Below are positions 34,115 to 47,130 of a DNA stretch of 64,000 nt, piece after piece. The stretch spans positions 14,341,501 through 14,405,500 of the forward strand of contig OZ005606.1 of NCBI GenBank assembly GCA_963930655.1. Direction: 5' to 3'. Numbering within the stretch: position 1 is the first letter of the stretch; every line of letters begins with the position of its first letter. This DNA comes from Myrica gale. Lineage: Eukaryota; Streptophyta; Magnoliopsida; Fagales; Myricaceae. The translations under genes and the position numbers were made by a program. The notes beneath the pieces are model-generated. The model was not told the origin of the DNA. It saw nothing but the letters and a program-made list of their open reading frames with translations, and searched no databases.

Positions 34115-37100
34115 CTACTCTGACTGCTCAAATGGGACACGGACAAACAACTGTCCGTGCAAGGTAACCACAGCTGATGTCTGATGTGGGTCAATTCTTG
34201 ATGGTAAGCTGACAACCTTATAAACGAAACCAAATCCAGTCAGTAGGCCAGCTAATTGAAACAATAGTAAGGGCCAAAGTTTTCTTTGCAGTGATATACA
34301 AAGAAAGAAAACAACGTAGCACTGATGCAGGACAAAATACCGAGCCAATAATAACCCAATCAGTGTTTTAGTGCTTGTTTCGATTTTGAAACTGCTTTGA
34401 ATCAATTATCCTACCTGAGTGATTTTACCAACTATTCAGTGTAGAAATTTTATCTGTCTTATCCCCTAAATATACCAAAACACAATTCTGAGACAAACAC
34501 AGGTTATTCAAACTTCAAAGATTTCATTGCCTTAAACAAGTTGATCCGTACTTTCTCTGTTCTCAGATTATAAGCAAGAATCGTAATACAAACCTTCTTG
34601 AAGGGTGTAACACCCCATGGGTTATCAGCATGTTCAGGTTCACCGCTTATAACGAGTCGTCCTGCTGGATCTGATTGAACGCGTACCTGATCTTGCAAGA
34701 CAGCAATGTAACTAAGGGCGAAATGCAGACCATGCCATTAATGTATGGTCAGAATAAAACATCTAGATGATTGATGCTAGAGATAAAGCCGATGCCACAC
34801 TTCTTATATGCTTCAACCTTCTAATAAAGCATTAAGATGGTGAATCTACTAAATTGGGAACACTTCTCTTAAGATATATTTTCTGTTTTTCATCTTTTTG
34901 TCTGGTGAAAAAAGATGACACAATGGCAATGCCACTCCTACACGTATAAAGCTCACAATGGTTGCCAAAAAACACAAGCAGGCTAGTTGGCATCTTCTTT
35001 ATTCTCACATTTCATGAAACAAATGCCAACTCGAAAGCAGAACCCGCAAACTACTCCTGGAATATTCATGTTTTAATGATCATGCCAAGGATCCAAAAAG
35101 GTCATTCTTCTTGTCACTGTAGTTATTCATAACCGGTGATATGGGCCAATAACTCCCCACCATTACAAAGCAAAAAGGTGGTTCACAGAAACAAGTATCT
35201 AGTATAGCGATTTTTAACAGACACCAATTGCCTGTGCGTGTACTGATGTCCTCGGCAACCTTAGGCAGCTGCCAGATAATTATTGACCACCAACTGAACA
35301 AGTCAAAGGAACTTACCTACACGGGTTACTAATTTCCTTGAGCAATCAAATGAACTAAAAAGTAGCAAAGAAGCAAGAACAAGTATATGATTGCGTACTT
35401 ATACTTACCTCCTCTCGGAGAAGGCCTGGAACTAAAGCATAGACCTCAAAACAATCCTTCTATACACACAAAATCCCACTCTAATTAGTCACAGATTCAG
35501 GAATGGATATTTCCGTTGAATATATATCAAATAGTTGATACAAAACTTACAGTTTTCTGCACATTGATCTTTACCCAATCAGCCGGGGGCCCAATGTCAA
35601 CCACTGAAGTATCAGATCTAGCCAAATATGCACAAAACCAAAGAAAGAAAAAATTAACCGAATGCCATTTGTATTGTTCCAGTCATTGCATCACCCAGCC
35701 CATCCACAAATAGTTAACATATAAAAAGTTTTACTGCAACAAGAATCTTAACTGTGGTTTAGATGCTTTGGTGCGAGCAGCTTTGACTGTATGTTCTATG
35801 AAAGCTGGTTTCTTACGTTTAAGTAAACCTGAAGGGAATAGACAAACAATCAAACTAAGAAGCCGTCTGTCATCTGTCACACTGTTAACAATGAGAACAC
35901 CGATGAAGGGCCGTACCAATGTTCTTAAGCTGCTTTTCACGCTTTTGCAATATTGAGTTCTTATCCTGTATCATCAAATTCTATCACATTACTATATCAT
36001 TAAAACACAAAAAAACTACACAGATAATCCTGGGAGAAACAGCAAAAGTGAATGCACAAATTACATTCAACAGACCTTAATAATAGGGTCACTAACTTCA
36101 CCATTAACGAGAAGACGCTGTGAGTGCCAACCCTGCATAGCGCGTGCTGCAGCATCCCTACGTGCTCTACCTGATCCTGAAGCCTATTTACCACGATAGC
36201 ACATAAAAGGATGATATATTGGATGCTGTTCTTATTGCTAGTGAATGCATTGATTCCAGGTTGCGTTCTAATTTACCTGGAATGCTTTGCAAACTACATT
36301 AGGCCTATGATCATGTTCACTAGAGTTTTCTTCTTTACATGTTGAGGCGATGTGGTTTTGGGCACAAGCGGTGTAGATGGATCGAGTTTTGTATCTCTAC
36401 AGTGAAATATTCTGTTATTGTGAATGATACTCCTGAAAGTTTTTTTGGTGACACCCGTGGTTTGCGGCAAGGTGATCCCCTCTCACCATTTCTTTTTGCT
36501 TTTTGTCCTGGTTATGGAGGCCTTCAGCAGGATGTTGAATAAGTTAGTTGAGATTGGTGTCATTCAGGGTTTCAACGTTGCTAGAGGAGGGGCATGGTGG
36601 GGTGTGTATTTCGCATTTGCTTTTCGCCGATGATACACTTATCTTGTGTGGGGCTGAGGAGAACCAGTTTCGCAATCTTCATTGTCTCCTATGCTTTGAG
36701 GCGGTGTCTGGGCTTAAGATCAATCTTGCGAAATATGAAATTATTCCTATTGGTGTGGTGGGACATGTTCGAGGCTTGGCTGGAATTTTGGGATGTAGAG
36801 TGTCCTCTCTACCTACCACTTATCTTGGCCTTCTTTTGGGAACCCGATTTAAAAGCATTCACATCTGGGATGACATTATTGAACGTACAGAGAGGAGGTT
36901 GGTTGGGTGGAAGCGGTGTTATCTCTTGAAGGGAGGTAGAGTTACCTTGATCAACTCCGCTCTTGTTAATCTCCCGACTTACTTTTTGTCTCTTTTTCCT
37001 CTCCCTTCTTCCGTGGCTAGTAGATTGGAGAAACTTCAGAGGGATTTCTTATGGGGGAGCGATGCAAATGCTCATAAGTTTCATTTTCTCAAGTGGGATA

Positions 37101-40100
37101 AAGTGTGTTGCCCTATAACGAGTAGTGCGTTGGGTATTAAGCGGTTGACCAATTTCAACACGGCTTTGCTTAGGAAGTGGTTGTGGCGCTTTGCAATTGA
37201 GCATAATAGTTTGTGGAGGAGCATTATTTTGGATAAATATAGGAGTATGGAGGGTGGGTGGAGGACCATCTAGAGTGGCGGATCTTACGGAGTTAGTCTA
37301 TGGAGATACATCAGTAAAAGGTTGACCACCTTCAGCGAGAACATCCGTTTTGCGGTGGGTTGTGGTAGTAGAGTTCGTTTTTGGAGTGATCTTTAGTGCG
37401 GGGAGAGACCTTTGAGGCGTGTTCCCGCTTCTTTTTTATCTAGCCCGCCACAAAGATGCTACGGTGACAGACTATTGGGATGAGAATTCTGGGGGGGGGG
37501 GCTTGGAATATTCAGTTTGTCAGGGCGGCTAATGATTGGGAGTTGGAGATCTTCTTGTCCTTTTTCTCGTTTCTTTCTCCCATGGCTCCCCGAAGTGGGG
37601 CTGACAATAGGATGTGTTGGGTGGGGTCCAGATCTGGAAAATTCTCCGTTAAGGCTGCGTTTGTTTCGACCGAATATGTCATGCAGAATATTTTCAAAAA
37701 TATATGTGTTTGGTAGGGGCTGAAAAAAAAGTCAAAGGAAAATGAGATAAGCAGTTAAAGGAAAATAACCTCTATCAGGCTGAAAACAACTTACCCTTTG
37801 AAGAAGCGCAAGTTATTTTCCAGATGACTATATTTTCTCTATTTTATCTAACAGACGTTATCTATTATTTTTTCTCATCTATATTCTCTCTACTAACAAA
37901 ATAAACTTAAATTATTTTTCAGGTGATTATTTTTTATCTATTCTATCGCAAAATATGCTATCTACTATTTTTTCTCTAACAAAAAAAATTAAATTATTTT
38001 TCAGTTAGACATTATTTTTATTGTTATTCAGTATTTTTAATATCTTTATCGATAATAAAAATTTATTTTAGCGTTTTAGGTTGTAATTCGTATTTTATTG
38101 GATCTCTTTTTATTATTTTTAATATCTCGCTATCATTTGAACTTTGATTCCACATTTTCACAATTAGTTTGCTGAGATAAAGTTACAAGAAGACTCTGAT
38201 GAGTCGAAGCTTTATAGATAGCTCTTCATTTGTTGATTGACAAATTTGTAAGAAAGACACAACTTTCCGAGCCTTTGATAATTCAAATGGATAATTAGAT
38301 GAAGTATCTGTCTAGATCCTTCTAATATGATTGTTATTCTGAATCTAAAGGTACATTAAAACTAAACAAGCTCACAAAATATTCTTTAAATTTTCAGGTG
38401 ACAACCAAACACTATATGCTTATTTTCAAGGAATTAGCCAAACACTAAAACTTGTTTTGTTTTCCCTGCAAATATTTTCAGCTGCAAATATTTTCTTATT
38501 TTCCTCCTTTTACGCCGAAACAAACACAGCCTAAGTCGATGTATGAGATACTTTCTTGCAATCCTAGCTCCCGTTTTCCGTGGAGGCAGATTTGGAGGGC
38601 CCCCGTCCCTATGAGAGTATCCTTTTTTGTGTGGGAGGCTGCCCATGGGCGAGTCTTGACTATCGACAATCTTAGAAGGAGGGGTTTGTGTGTTCTTGAT
38701 TGGTTCTTCCTATGCAGAAATTGTGGGGAATCGGTGGATCAAATCCTCATCCATTGTACGGTTGCTAGGGAGCTTTGGTCTCATGTGTTTTGCATTATGA
38801 ACTATTGCTGAGTTATGCCGTCTAGGGTGATTGAAGTGTTGTGTGGTTGGAGGAGGAAGTTTATTGACCCCTTCGCTTCGGTTGTGTGGAAGATGATCCC
38901 TTCGTGTATTTGGTGGGTTATTTGGCGGGAGCGATAGATGTTTCAATGAAACTTCTTCATCTCTTGTAGGGTTGAAGGGCAAGCTGATGATTTCTCTGTT
39001 TTTGTGGGCTAATGTTGTTCTAGGCTATCCTTTCTCGGATTTTTCCGATGTCATTAGCTTTTTCGCTTGTATGGCTTATGTGGTTCAGTATAGCTCTTGT
39101 GTACTGTCACCTTTCTTCGTTTTTAATAAAGTTTTCCTTACTTATATATAAAAAAAAGAATGGTGACAATTTGGAGACTACTGCTAACAAACTGATTGTT
39201 AACAAGCTAAAAGAAAAGTTTTGAAAAACATGTTTAGCTTTCAGCCATTAGTTTGTGAAAGACTTATTTTTGGCAAAAAAGCAGAAGAAGGTACCTTGTT
39301 AACCTAACTTATAAAATAACAGATTTGACCTTTCAACAATTTGAATTATCTAGGACCAACCTGAGCCTGCTGCTATCTGAATTTCATGTAATTTAAAACA
39401 AGCGCGAGCACACAGAGAGACAGACATTCTGCTTTAATTGATAAGTAACACAGACTCAATGGTTTTTGGACTCGCAACCTCACTGTGCCATTCTTATGGG
39501 GGAGGAAGCAACATTTAAGCTACAAATCAAACGGTAAAATCATGATACATGATCAAATATGTTTGATGCTTTCTAGAAGGTAAATCTAATTGCAGACCCA
39601 TCCAGGTTAACAGTTACTAGTTAGACAAAGTTACCATCTTAAGCACAAATTTGAGGCATCTTACATCCCTCTACAACTTTAATCCTAGAGTACACAATTA
39701 AGTGGACGTTATTCGGTTTTATAGGCATATCCCCGACAAAAACTGACCAAAAACATCCTCATGCAACTCAATTAAGTTTGTTAGAGTTCTTATCCTGAGC
39801 ATGACAGATGCCAGTACATTGAGTGACAAATAGGTACCTACCTGATTTTCAATAGTCATAGGCTCTGAGTGAGAAGCAATAGGTACACTAAGTTCACCAC
39901 CATGTGCTTTATGCCTCTCATAATCAAGGAGTGCCTGAAGTAACAGAAATCAATAATGAATAATTTCTCTGAAGTATTAAATTAATAAAGCATGACATAT
40001 ATGAGAAAAAATGAAAGAAGCAAAATGACAAATTGTAGGGAGCACCTGAAAAGGAGGTCTATAAAATGAACTCATGGCAGACTACAAGCAACCAAAAAGA

Positions 40101-43100
40101 AAGAGCAGACTAAAAACATTTGACAAACCCCTTAGAAAGTAACTGCTCGATACAGACAAGCATAAAACTTCTCAACTAATTATTTTTACGAAAGTTCAGA
40201 TGACATTGTCTTAGGCCTTCAGAAAAAGAATGATCACAGTCATAGGACGCAATTAAATTAGCACAAGTATTTGTATCTTATCCAACAAGAACAGCAATAG
40301 CACATGTCTCAGAACAATATAAGAGATTCACTTTATGCATTTACTGATGTTAGATCTCCATGACTGCCACAGAAGTAGTACGACTATATGGAGATATTAG
40401 TTAGAAGGCCCTACAGGAAATTTTATCTATCAACAAAGCTCCTATATCTCAATTTAAGCCCAAGCAGAGCAATCTACCAGCAACCAACCCCTGAAAGGGG
40501 TGCAAGCCGCCAAATGGTAGAGAACCATTTATATCTTAGATTGGCGAAGATACCTCTAAAGAATACTATGAACCTCACATAATCATTTCCGAATTCCATA
40601 CGCTCAACCATGAGAAGGAAATATGATAGTTCATTTATGCATGTTTATGCATACAAAGAAAAATAATTGGTGAGCGCTAAGAATGACAGATATTTCTCTG
40701 GACAATAAAAAAAATGAACGTCCACAAAACACTGAATCAAATGTGATCACAAGTACACATCACAACCTAGAATGAGATAAATATGGTAAATTTGCCAAAA
40801 TTAAGGAAATATAGATACCAATCTGAAGTCACCTTCTCATAGAAACCTCGGAATGTCCATGAAACCGTAGTGCATGTCCTGTACAAAGAATATGTGATGA
40901 GAGCTTTTGTTCTTCAACAATGCGAGATGATGACAATCTTAGTATGGCATGACCCACGTATTGTTCCTTACTTTGGTGGTTTGAAAGACTCCCCCACTTG
41001 CCGCCACAACTTACAAGAAGTCACCTATCCAGAGAGAAAAGTAAAATATAATCATCAACCGTGACAAAATCAATCGTTCTTGAAAATCTTATTCATGGCA
41101 CATAACCTCTAAAATCCTGATTACACCAAGAAACTAGCCCTTAACTTAAACTCTATATTAGACTTATTGAACTTCAGGTTTCAATTTGTACATTTTCCTC
41201 AATTTCTTTCTGTTTTTAGAGATCCCCTTTTGTTCTGCCAGTGTGTTTGCACTTTACCTCTATAATCCACAAACTAGCTCAAAAAATAAAAAGAGCAAGA
41301 GAAAACCTCTATGTTGTTAAAAAGCCAACAGGTAAGAACTAAGACAAAAAACAAAAGTATACAAGAACAGGGATGCACCATTTCCATTCACCCATTGTCA
41401 ATCGAAAACTTTAAAATGGTACCACCACAAAAAACGACAAATCATTCTTTAAAAAATGAGTAAATTCATTTTTTGGTCCTTGGTATTTACATGCTTTTTA
41501 AAATAGGTTCCTTAGATTTACAAACTAATAAGATAGATCTGTGAGTTTTTCACCATTTTAAAAATTAATCCTTCCATCAATCAGGCCCATATTCCATTAA
41601 AGGAGAATACTACCACGTCATAAATGCCATGTTGTCACTGACCTACGTGTCTGATATCGTGGCAAATACTCAACCGTGTCAAATAAGCTATGCCATGTCA
41701 GCCTGCATGCTCACCAATGCCCAAAACGACGCCGTTATTACCTCAAAGACAAATAAAAAAACAACAGTATTATAGCAAAACCTTCCCCCTCCTACTCCCA
41801 TGCCCAAAACAAAACCGGCTCTTCCTCCCCCTTTGATGGGCGAATCTAAGACCGACGTCGTTGTAAGCTGATGTCTTCTTCAAGAGACCCCGATTCCGAC
41901 AGAATTTTTTTATTCACTTCCTCTAAACTACGTAATCAAAGAACTGCCAGCATCAAGGGAATCAAGACAAAATTGGGAAGCATCACTATAAAATGGCATA
42001 TGGTTATACTGTCAAAAGCTACCATAACGCATTGCTTACCTCCTCTCCTACCTTACTATTTCTTCAAAACTTTCGACAAGTGTATTGATCGTTTCTCCTC
42101 GTCACTATCGGACACTCTCCTCGCTTCTTTACACTGATCCCACAACACTAGGTTTACGGTGAACATAGATCGGTTGTTGAGTACATATCAGCAACATGGC
42201 GTGCGGATATGGGTTTCCTTAGGGAAAAGGACTGAAGGCTTCTTGAAGAAGACATCAGCTTACCACGGCGTTCTTTTGGGCATTGGTAAGAATGCGGGCT
42301 GACATGGCATAGCTTATTGACACAGTGGAGTATTTGGCATAATATCAGACACGTAGGAGAGTGACAGCATGGCATTTATGACGTGGTAGTATGGTAGTAT
42401 GCTCCGTTAATGGAATGGGGGCCTGATTGATGGAAGGATTGATTTTTAAAAAAGTGGCAAATTCAGGGATCTATTTTATTGGTTTGTAAGCCCAAGGACC
42501 TATTTTAAAAAGCATGTAAAACACAAAGACCAAAAATAAATTTACCCTAAAAAATGGATAAAATTTCTTATAATTCTCCTATTTCAATTCATGATGTGTC
42601 CACCACAGCCAAGAAATCAGGAGTGAAAGTGAATATAGCAAATAGGGTCTAAGAAATCATCCATATAGGTCCTGTGGCATATTGTATCCCAAAAACATAA
42701 TATCTTTTTGATAAGTAAGGCAATCTTATTAAAGAAAAGATAGAAGACAGTACAAGAGACTATACTGACATCAACTAAAGCATACAAGCTAAAAAACTGA
42801 GAAAATCCAGAAAATCTACAAAAGGATTGTTAAACCCTAATTAGCCCATAGAAACAGAGAATGCAACAAAAAACCCCCCAAACTAGCCAAAGACACAGCC
42901 CTGTCTTCAAAACATCTCCCATTCCTTTCCCTCCACAGACTCCACCGGACGCAGGCGGAAATGATCTTCCAAATGGCCGACGCAGTTGGATCCTCAAACT
43001 TCCTCCTCCAACAACGCAAAACATCCACTACCTTCCTCGACATAACCCAATCATAGTTAAGGATGCTCATCACATGCCCCCACAATCCTCTAGCCACCGA

Positions 43101-46100
43101 GCAGTGAATAAGGATATGATCAACTGTTTCTCCATCGCTCTTACATAAGTAGCACCACTCAGTCACACAAACACCCCTCCTCCTCAAGTTGTCAATGGTC
43201 AAAATTTTCCCATGAGTGGCCTCCCAAACAAAAAATGCAACGCAGGGGGAGCCCAATTCTACCAACAGGGTCGCCAAGGAAAATCCTCTAAGGAGCCCTC
43301 CAGAAGTAAAACATACATCGATTTCACAGAGAAAACACGGCTCTTAGTACCCCTCCACAACATTTTAACCTCACCCCCTCTCCTCTTACTCCACGAATAG
43401 AGTAAAGAATAAAACTCTGAAAAAACTTCTATCTCCCAATCGTTAATCATCCTATCAAAGTGAACATCCCACACAACCACTCTAGAACCCATCTCCATGC
43501 AATCAACCACCCAAGCGTCCTTCCTGCTACCAAGAGAAAATAATTGAGGAAACTCCCACTCAACGGCCTATCCCCACGCCACTTGTCATGCCAGAACTGA
43601 ATTATGGAACCGCTCCCTACTACAAACCTAATATGCTCTCTAAAAAAGTTCCACCCTCTACTGATACTTTTCCACAAACTCACACCATAAGAACCCTGAA
43701 CCACCAAAGTGATCCAACCACCCTCCTCACACTCTTACTTCTCCATAATGACTGTTTTCCACAAGCTCTCTTTCAGAATTGAATCACCAAAGCCCTTTAC
43801 CAAGAAGAGCTCTATTGAACAAGGTCAGCCTTCTTAGCCTCAAACCACCAGCACTAATAGGGGAGGGAGCAAACTTTAGGCCACCTAACAAGGTGAAACC
43901 TATGCTCATCACCACCACTTCCCCACAAAAAATCCCTTTGAAGCTTCTCTAACCTATTAGCCACCGATGTCGGTATAAGAAAAAGAGACATAAAATAAGT
44001 AGGAAGGTTAGAAAGAGTGTATCTAATCAACGTTAACCTACCCCCTTTCGAAAGATAAATGCACTTCCATCCTGCCAACCTTCTTTCAAATTTCTCAACA
44101 ATGTCATCCCAAATGTTCACACATTTAAACTTAGCACCAAGAGGAAGCCCAAGGTATGTCATTGGAATGGACGACATTCTACAACTCAAAATATCCGCCA
44201 ACCCCTGAACATAACCCACACTGCCAACAAGAATAACCTCGGACTTGCCAAGATTAATCCTAAGATCAGACACCACCTCGAAGCACAAAAGCAAACATAT
44301 CATATTCCTCACCTGATTCTCCAAGTCCTCACAAAAAATGAACGTATCAACAAAGAGTAAATGCGAAATACACACCCCATTACTACCACCTCTCCCTACC
44401 TCAAAACCCTTAATAACGCCTCTTCCAACCGCCTCATTCATCATTCTGCTGAAGGCTTCCATGACAATCACAAACAATAGGGGTGAAAGAGGATCACCCT
44501 GACGCAAACCTCGAGAACTTCAAAAGAAACCCTGAGGAGAGTCATTCACCATCACAAAAAACTTACCGTAGAGATACAAAACTCAATCCAACGACACCAC
44601 TTCTCCCGAAACCTGAATCTCCTCAAGAGATAGAAGAATTTCCAATTCACATGGTCGTAAGCCTTGTGAATATCAAGTTTGCACATAACTCCCGGAACAT
44701 TCGACCTCATTCTCGAATCAATGCACTCATTAGCGATACAAAAGAAGTCCAAAATCTGTCTTCCGCTCACAAAAGCATTATGAGAAAGCGATATGATTTT
44801 CTCCAAAACCAACTTCAACCTATTTGCCAACACCTTGGTGAGAATCTTGTACACCCCTCCAACCAAACTTATAGGACGAAAGTCTTTCAATTCCACAGCA
44901 CCAAAACATAATATCATGTCTTAGTTATCATAAATGTTCACTTGCTGATAATATGACTGTAGTCAGTGCAAGAGCTACTAGTACGTTTACTAGTCCAAAC
45001 AACACATTGTACCAACATGTTTAAACTTTACATAGCCATTTCCAAACTCACTGCCATACAGGCATTGCCAATTGCTCAAATAACAATTAACTCACTACCC
45101 AAAAAAAGGCTATTTAAATGAAGACACTGAACTAAGTAATAATGCATCTGAAAATGGTAACCTCACTAGAATAAGTATGTTCAAATGGAAAACACAGCAT
45201 ACCTTATCATAGCCACCCAATCTAGTCACCGCTCTCCACAACCTTATCCCCACAAGAAGTTGATATACATCAGCCCAAGAGAGGTATGTTTTCAACATAT
45301 CTTACATCTATCAAGAAAACATAAGAGAGTAAATGAACAGAAGAACTCACTTAAGGCAATTCAGACCCTCTCCATAAAACTTAGGAGGTTTGAATTCCAT
45401 GCTCCTCTCCATGAAGAAATTTTCCAGCTCCTTCATGAAAGCGGATTGCTGTTCTTCTGTGCCCGATTCAGTACCTTCAGACATGTCATTGCCCAAATGA
45501 AAGGATTGCCTAGAGTTTGGGTTCCTATTCTCTACAGGCATAGTAAAGTCCTTTTCATTCACCTTGATATCTAATTCTCTCCCATTGTGAATCTGAGGTA
45601 ATATGGTGTTTGGGTAAGTAAAATTTTAGGGATTGTGAAAAAGTAGAGAGAGAATGAAAAAGTGAAAAAGTTCGTAAAAAAGTGAAAAAAGTAGGAGAAA
45701 AAGTAAGGAGAGAGAATGAGAATGTAATGATGTTAAAATTTTAGACGCACAAACGCCATGTATTATATCAGAAGGTTTACCACAAGGCATAACAGGTTCA
45801 TCATTAACTGTAGAAGCCATAGGTCGGGTGTCAGCACTGTCGGTCATTTTGGTCTCAGGAATTTGATAAGGTTCAGTTTTGGCCACAGCAGTTGGTTCAG
45901 CAGTTCCACGATGACATGTCGGCAGAGTATTGTTCTTGTCATCGTTGTTGCTGTGGTCAGAGCCTTTATTAATTGGTGGCAAGTCATTGTCTTCAATCTT
46001 GGCATCACAAGTAGGCTGAGTATCAGGCTTGACTAAATCTTGATCATCATTTAAAGGACCGGGCGAAGGATGAGAATCTTGAGTTGGCTGGTCCATATTG

Positions 46101-46324
46101 GACCGACATTCGATAATCTTATTATCATCAAAGGCTGATGGAGCGTCACTTGGAATCGACACCGGTGTTTCATCTATTGGCACAGAATTCGGAAGAGAGT
46201 CATGGGGTTCATGTTCCTCAGCTTGTGAAGCATTATGATTGGGCAAAGCAACCACCCCGGCAACATCTTCTTGTCCATTTTCCACATTCTCCTTCTCCTT
46301 CTCCTTCTCCTTAGAATCACTCAT
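34115..46324 (-). CDS. ARID / alpha-crystallin domain protein (ARID3/5/6 type), 13 exons, 529 aa
   Basis: Nuclear DNA-binding chromatin protein. Exons: 46324-45755, 45592-45351, 45242-45203, 41024-40972, 40878-40833, 39934-39842, 36183-36076, 35965-35917, 35828-35753, 35617-35551, 35459-35409, 34686-34594, 34216-34115; phases fit throughout. The start is ATG 46324 ([12 protein letters not shown]). Residues 1-235 are acidic and low complexity. The ARID is about 236-330 ([51 protein letters not shown]). A basic linker follows ([24 protein letters not shown]). The C-terminal alpha-crystallin/HSP20-like domain is about 435-529 ([65 protein letters not shown]). Arabidopsis relatives have been reported in the PEAT silencing complex (from memory). 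Introns 3 and 6 are enlarged by transposons; intron 1 is mostly a MITE. Confidence 0.9.
36207..39160 (+). mobile_element. 5'-truncated L1-type LINE in ARID intron 6, antisense to the gene
   Basis: Non-LTR retrotransposon reverse transcriptase remains. An [11 protein letters not shown] block begins the piece (about 36220), then [14 protein letters not shown], the catalytic FADDTLIL (about 36627) and LKINLAKYE. Further on come the RNase H-like and zf-RVT end ([35 protein letters not shown], about 38620-38770). It ends in AATAAA and an A-rich tail (39125-39160). Frameshifts and stops (for example near 36343, 36540 and 37273) make it dead. It is split by a PIF/Harbinger element at 37653-38531. 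A clear target duplication was not found. Confidence 0.85.
37653..38531. mobile_element. PIF/Harbinger-type non-autonomous element (879 bp) inside the LINE
   Basis: The ends are GGCTGCGTTTGTTTCGAC and, on the complement, GGCTGTGTTTGTTTCGGC. They are flanked by an exact 3-bp TAA at 37650-37652 and 38532-38534. Removing it rejoins the LINE frame as SGKFSVK followed by SMYEILS, matching the other LINE at 42705, which has FSVKSMYV. It is AT-rich and non-coding. Confidence 0.85.
41459..42547. mobile_element. Non-autonomous Mutator-like element (1089 bp) in ARID intron 3
   Basis: Long inverted arms (at least 270 bp, extending with gaps to about 400) start AGTAAATTCATTTTTTGG on the left and GGGTAAATTTATTTTTGG on the complement of the right. 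They share gtaagctgatgtcttcttca blocks near 41865 and 42240. The flanks are an exact 9-bp duplication, taaaaaatg, at 41450-41458 and 42548-42556. No transposase is present. The unpaired middle (about 41890-42220) has no recognised gene. Confidence 0.85.
42705..44902 (-). mobile_element. 5'-truncated L1-type LINE in ARID intron 3, sense to the gene
   Basis: Reverse transcriptase remains read on the minus strand: [72 protein letters not shown] and the zf-RVT end ([18 protein letters not shown]). The catalytic block reads FVDTFIF instead of FADDT, so one of the two adjacent aspartates is lost. There are several frame breaks. It is flanked by a 13-bp target duplication, aaaacataatatc, at 42692-42704 and 44903-44915. 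The 5' end is truncated within the reverse transcriptase. It belongs to the same family as the LINE at 36207-39160. Confidence 0.9.
45605..45757. mobile_element. MITE (153 bp) occupying nearly all of ARID intron 1
   Basis: Inverted ends: GGTGTTTGGGTAAGTAAAATTT on the left is matched by GGCGTTTGTGCGTCTAAAAT on the complement of the right (the full arms are about 24 bp). The body is gtgaaaaagt-rich. The predicted intron 45593-45754 lies almost wholly within it. A target duplication is not clear (only at shared). Confidence 0.6.
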
Positions 46325-46802
46325 CTCAGCTTCGAAGCACGCAACCAACTAATTACTTCCCTTTTTAGTGTTTCTTTTTCTCGTAATCAAACAAACAGGA
46401 AAAGAACAAGATAAGTAAGCTCTTTATTTACATTATCAGCACTTTGTTAGATATAAAAGCAGGTAGAGAATGCCTCAAAGTCTCAACAAAAAGTTTCGAA
46501 TTTTCTTCCTAACCCTAGACATTTTTTCTTCTTTGCATATAAGTGTAAGTAAACAAAACAAATATAAAACGGCAGCAATAAAGGTCAATTACCTAGACGG
46601 CGAAGCATATTGCAAATGCACTAATTTTCCAGAAATTTTCCAGAAATTTTGTTCTTATTTTAATAAACGTAAAAATTAAAAGAAAAAAAAATGGTAGAAC
46701 ATATTGTACCTGCTTCGGTATTGTAGGATACCTCCTCTTGGGAAGACAGCAAGAAAAAAAAATCGAAATGAGGAACGATAACAAAGAGCTTTCAGAAATG
46801 AT

Positions 46803-46811
46803 AAACCCTAA
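46803..46811 (+). promoter_or_regulatory. Telo-box-like AAACCCTAA upstream of the ARID gene
   Basis: It lies about 480 bp upstream of the ARID start codon. With the site II-like pair at 47039-47062 it forms the common plant housekeeping promoter pairing. Function is inferred. Confidence 0.4.
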
Positions 46812-47038
46812 CCCTCTTTTTACTTTTCTAATTACCCCGTTGTTTTTTTCTATGTTCTCGCTTTTCTTTCTTTCCCTTAGTCAGTTAGTTGAACGCCTTT
46901 CATGCCGGGACCAGAAGTGGTAAGAGTTTACCCCCAAGGATTCGCACCGAACTATTACTAAAAAACGACGTCGGAGATTTCAGCTTTCTATTTCTGCGAT
47001 ATTTTCCTTCTTTTCTCCATCTTATGCACTGGACTAGC

Positions 47039-47062
47039 TGGGCCCAAGACAAATAAGGCCCA
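47039..47062. promoter_or_regulatory. Site II-like pair (TGGGCCCA and GGCCCA)
   Basis: TGGGCCCA at 47039-47046 and GGCCCA at 47057-47062 are candidate TCP-factor sites in the ARID upstream region. Confidence 0.4.
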
Positions 47063-47110
47063 TTTGAAACCGGCTGAAAATTGATTACAGCATTTCGTTT
47101 ATCTGAGCAT

Positions 47111-47130
47111 AAAGAAAGAAAGAAAGAAAG
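47111..47130. repeat. (GAAA)n microsatellite
   Basis: Five units of aaag/gaaa. A second microsatellite, (CT)n, lies at 47384-47398. Confidence 0.9.

Noticed and set aside
36594-36929. Second open frame overlapping the LINE reverse transcriptase
   Set aside because: Shadow frame of the reverse transcriptase; the FADD motif is in the other frame.
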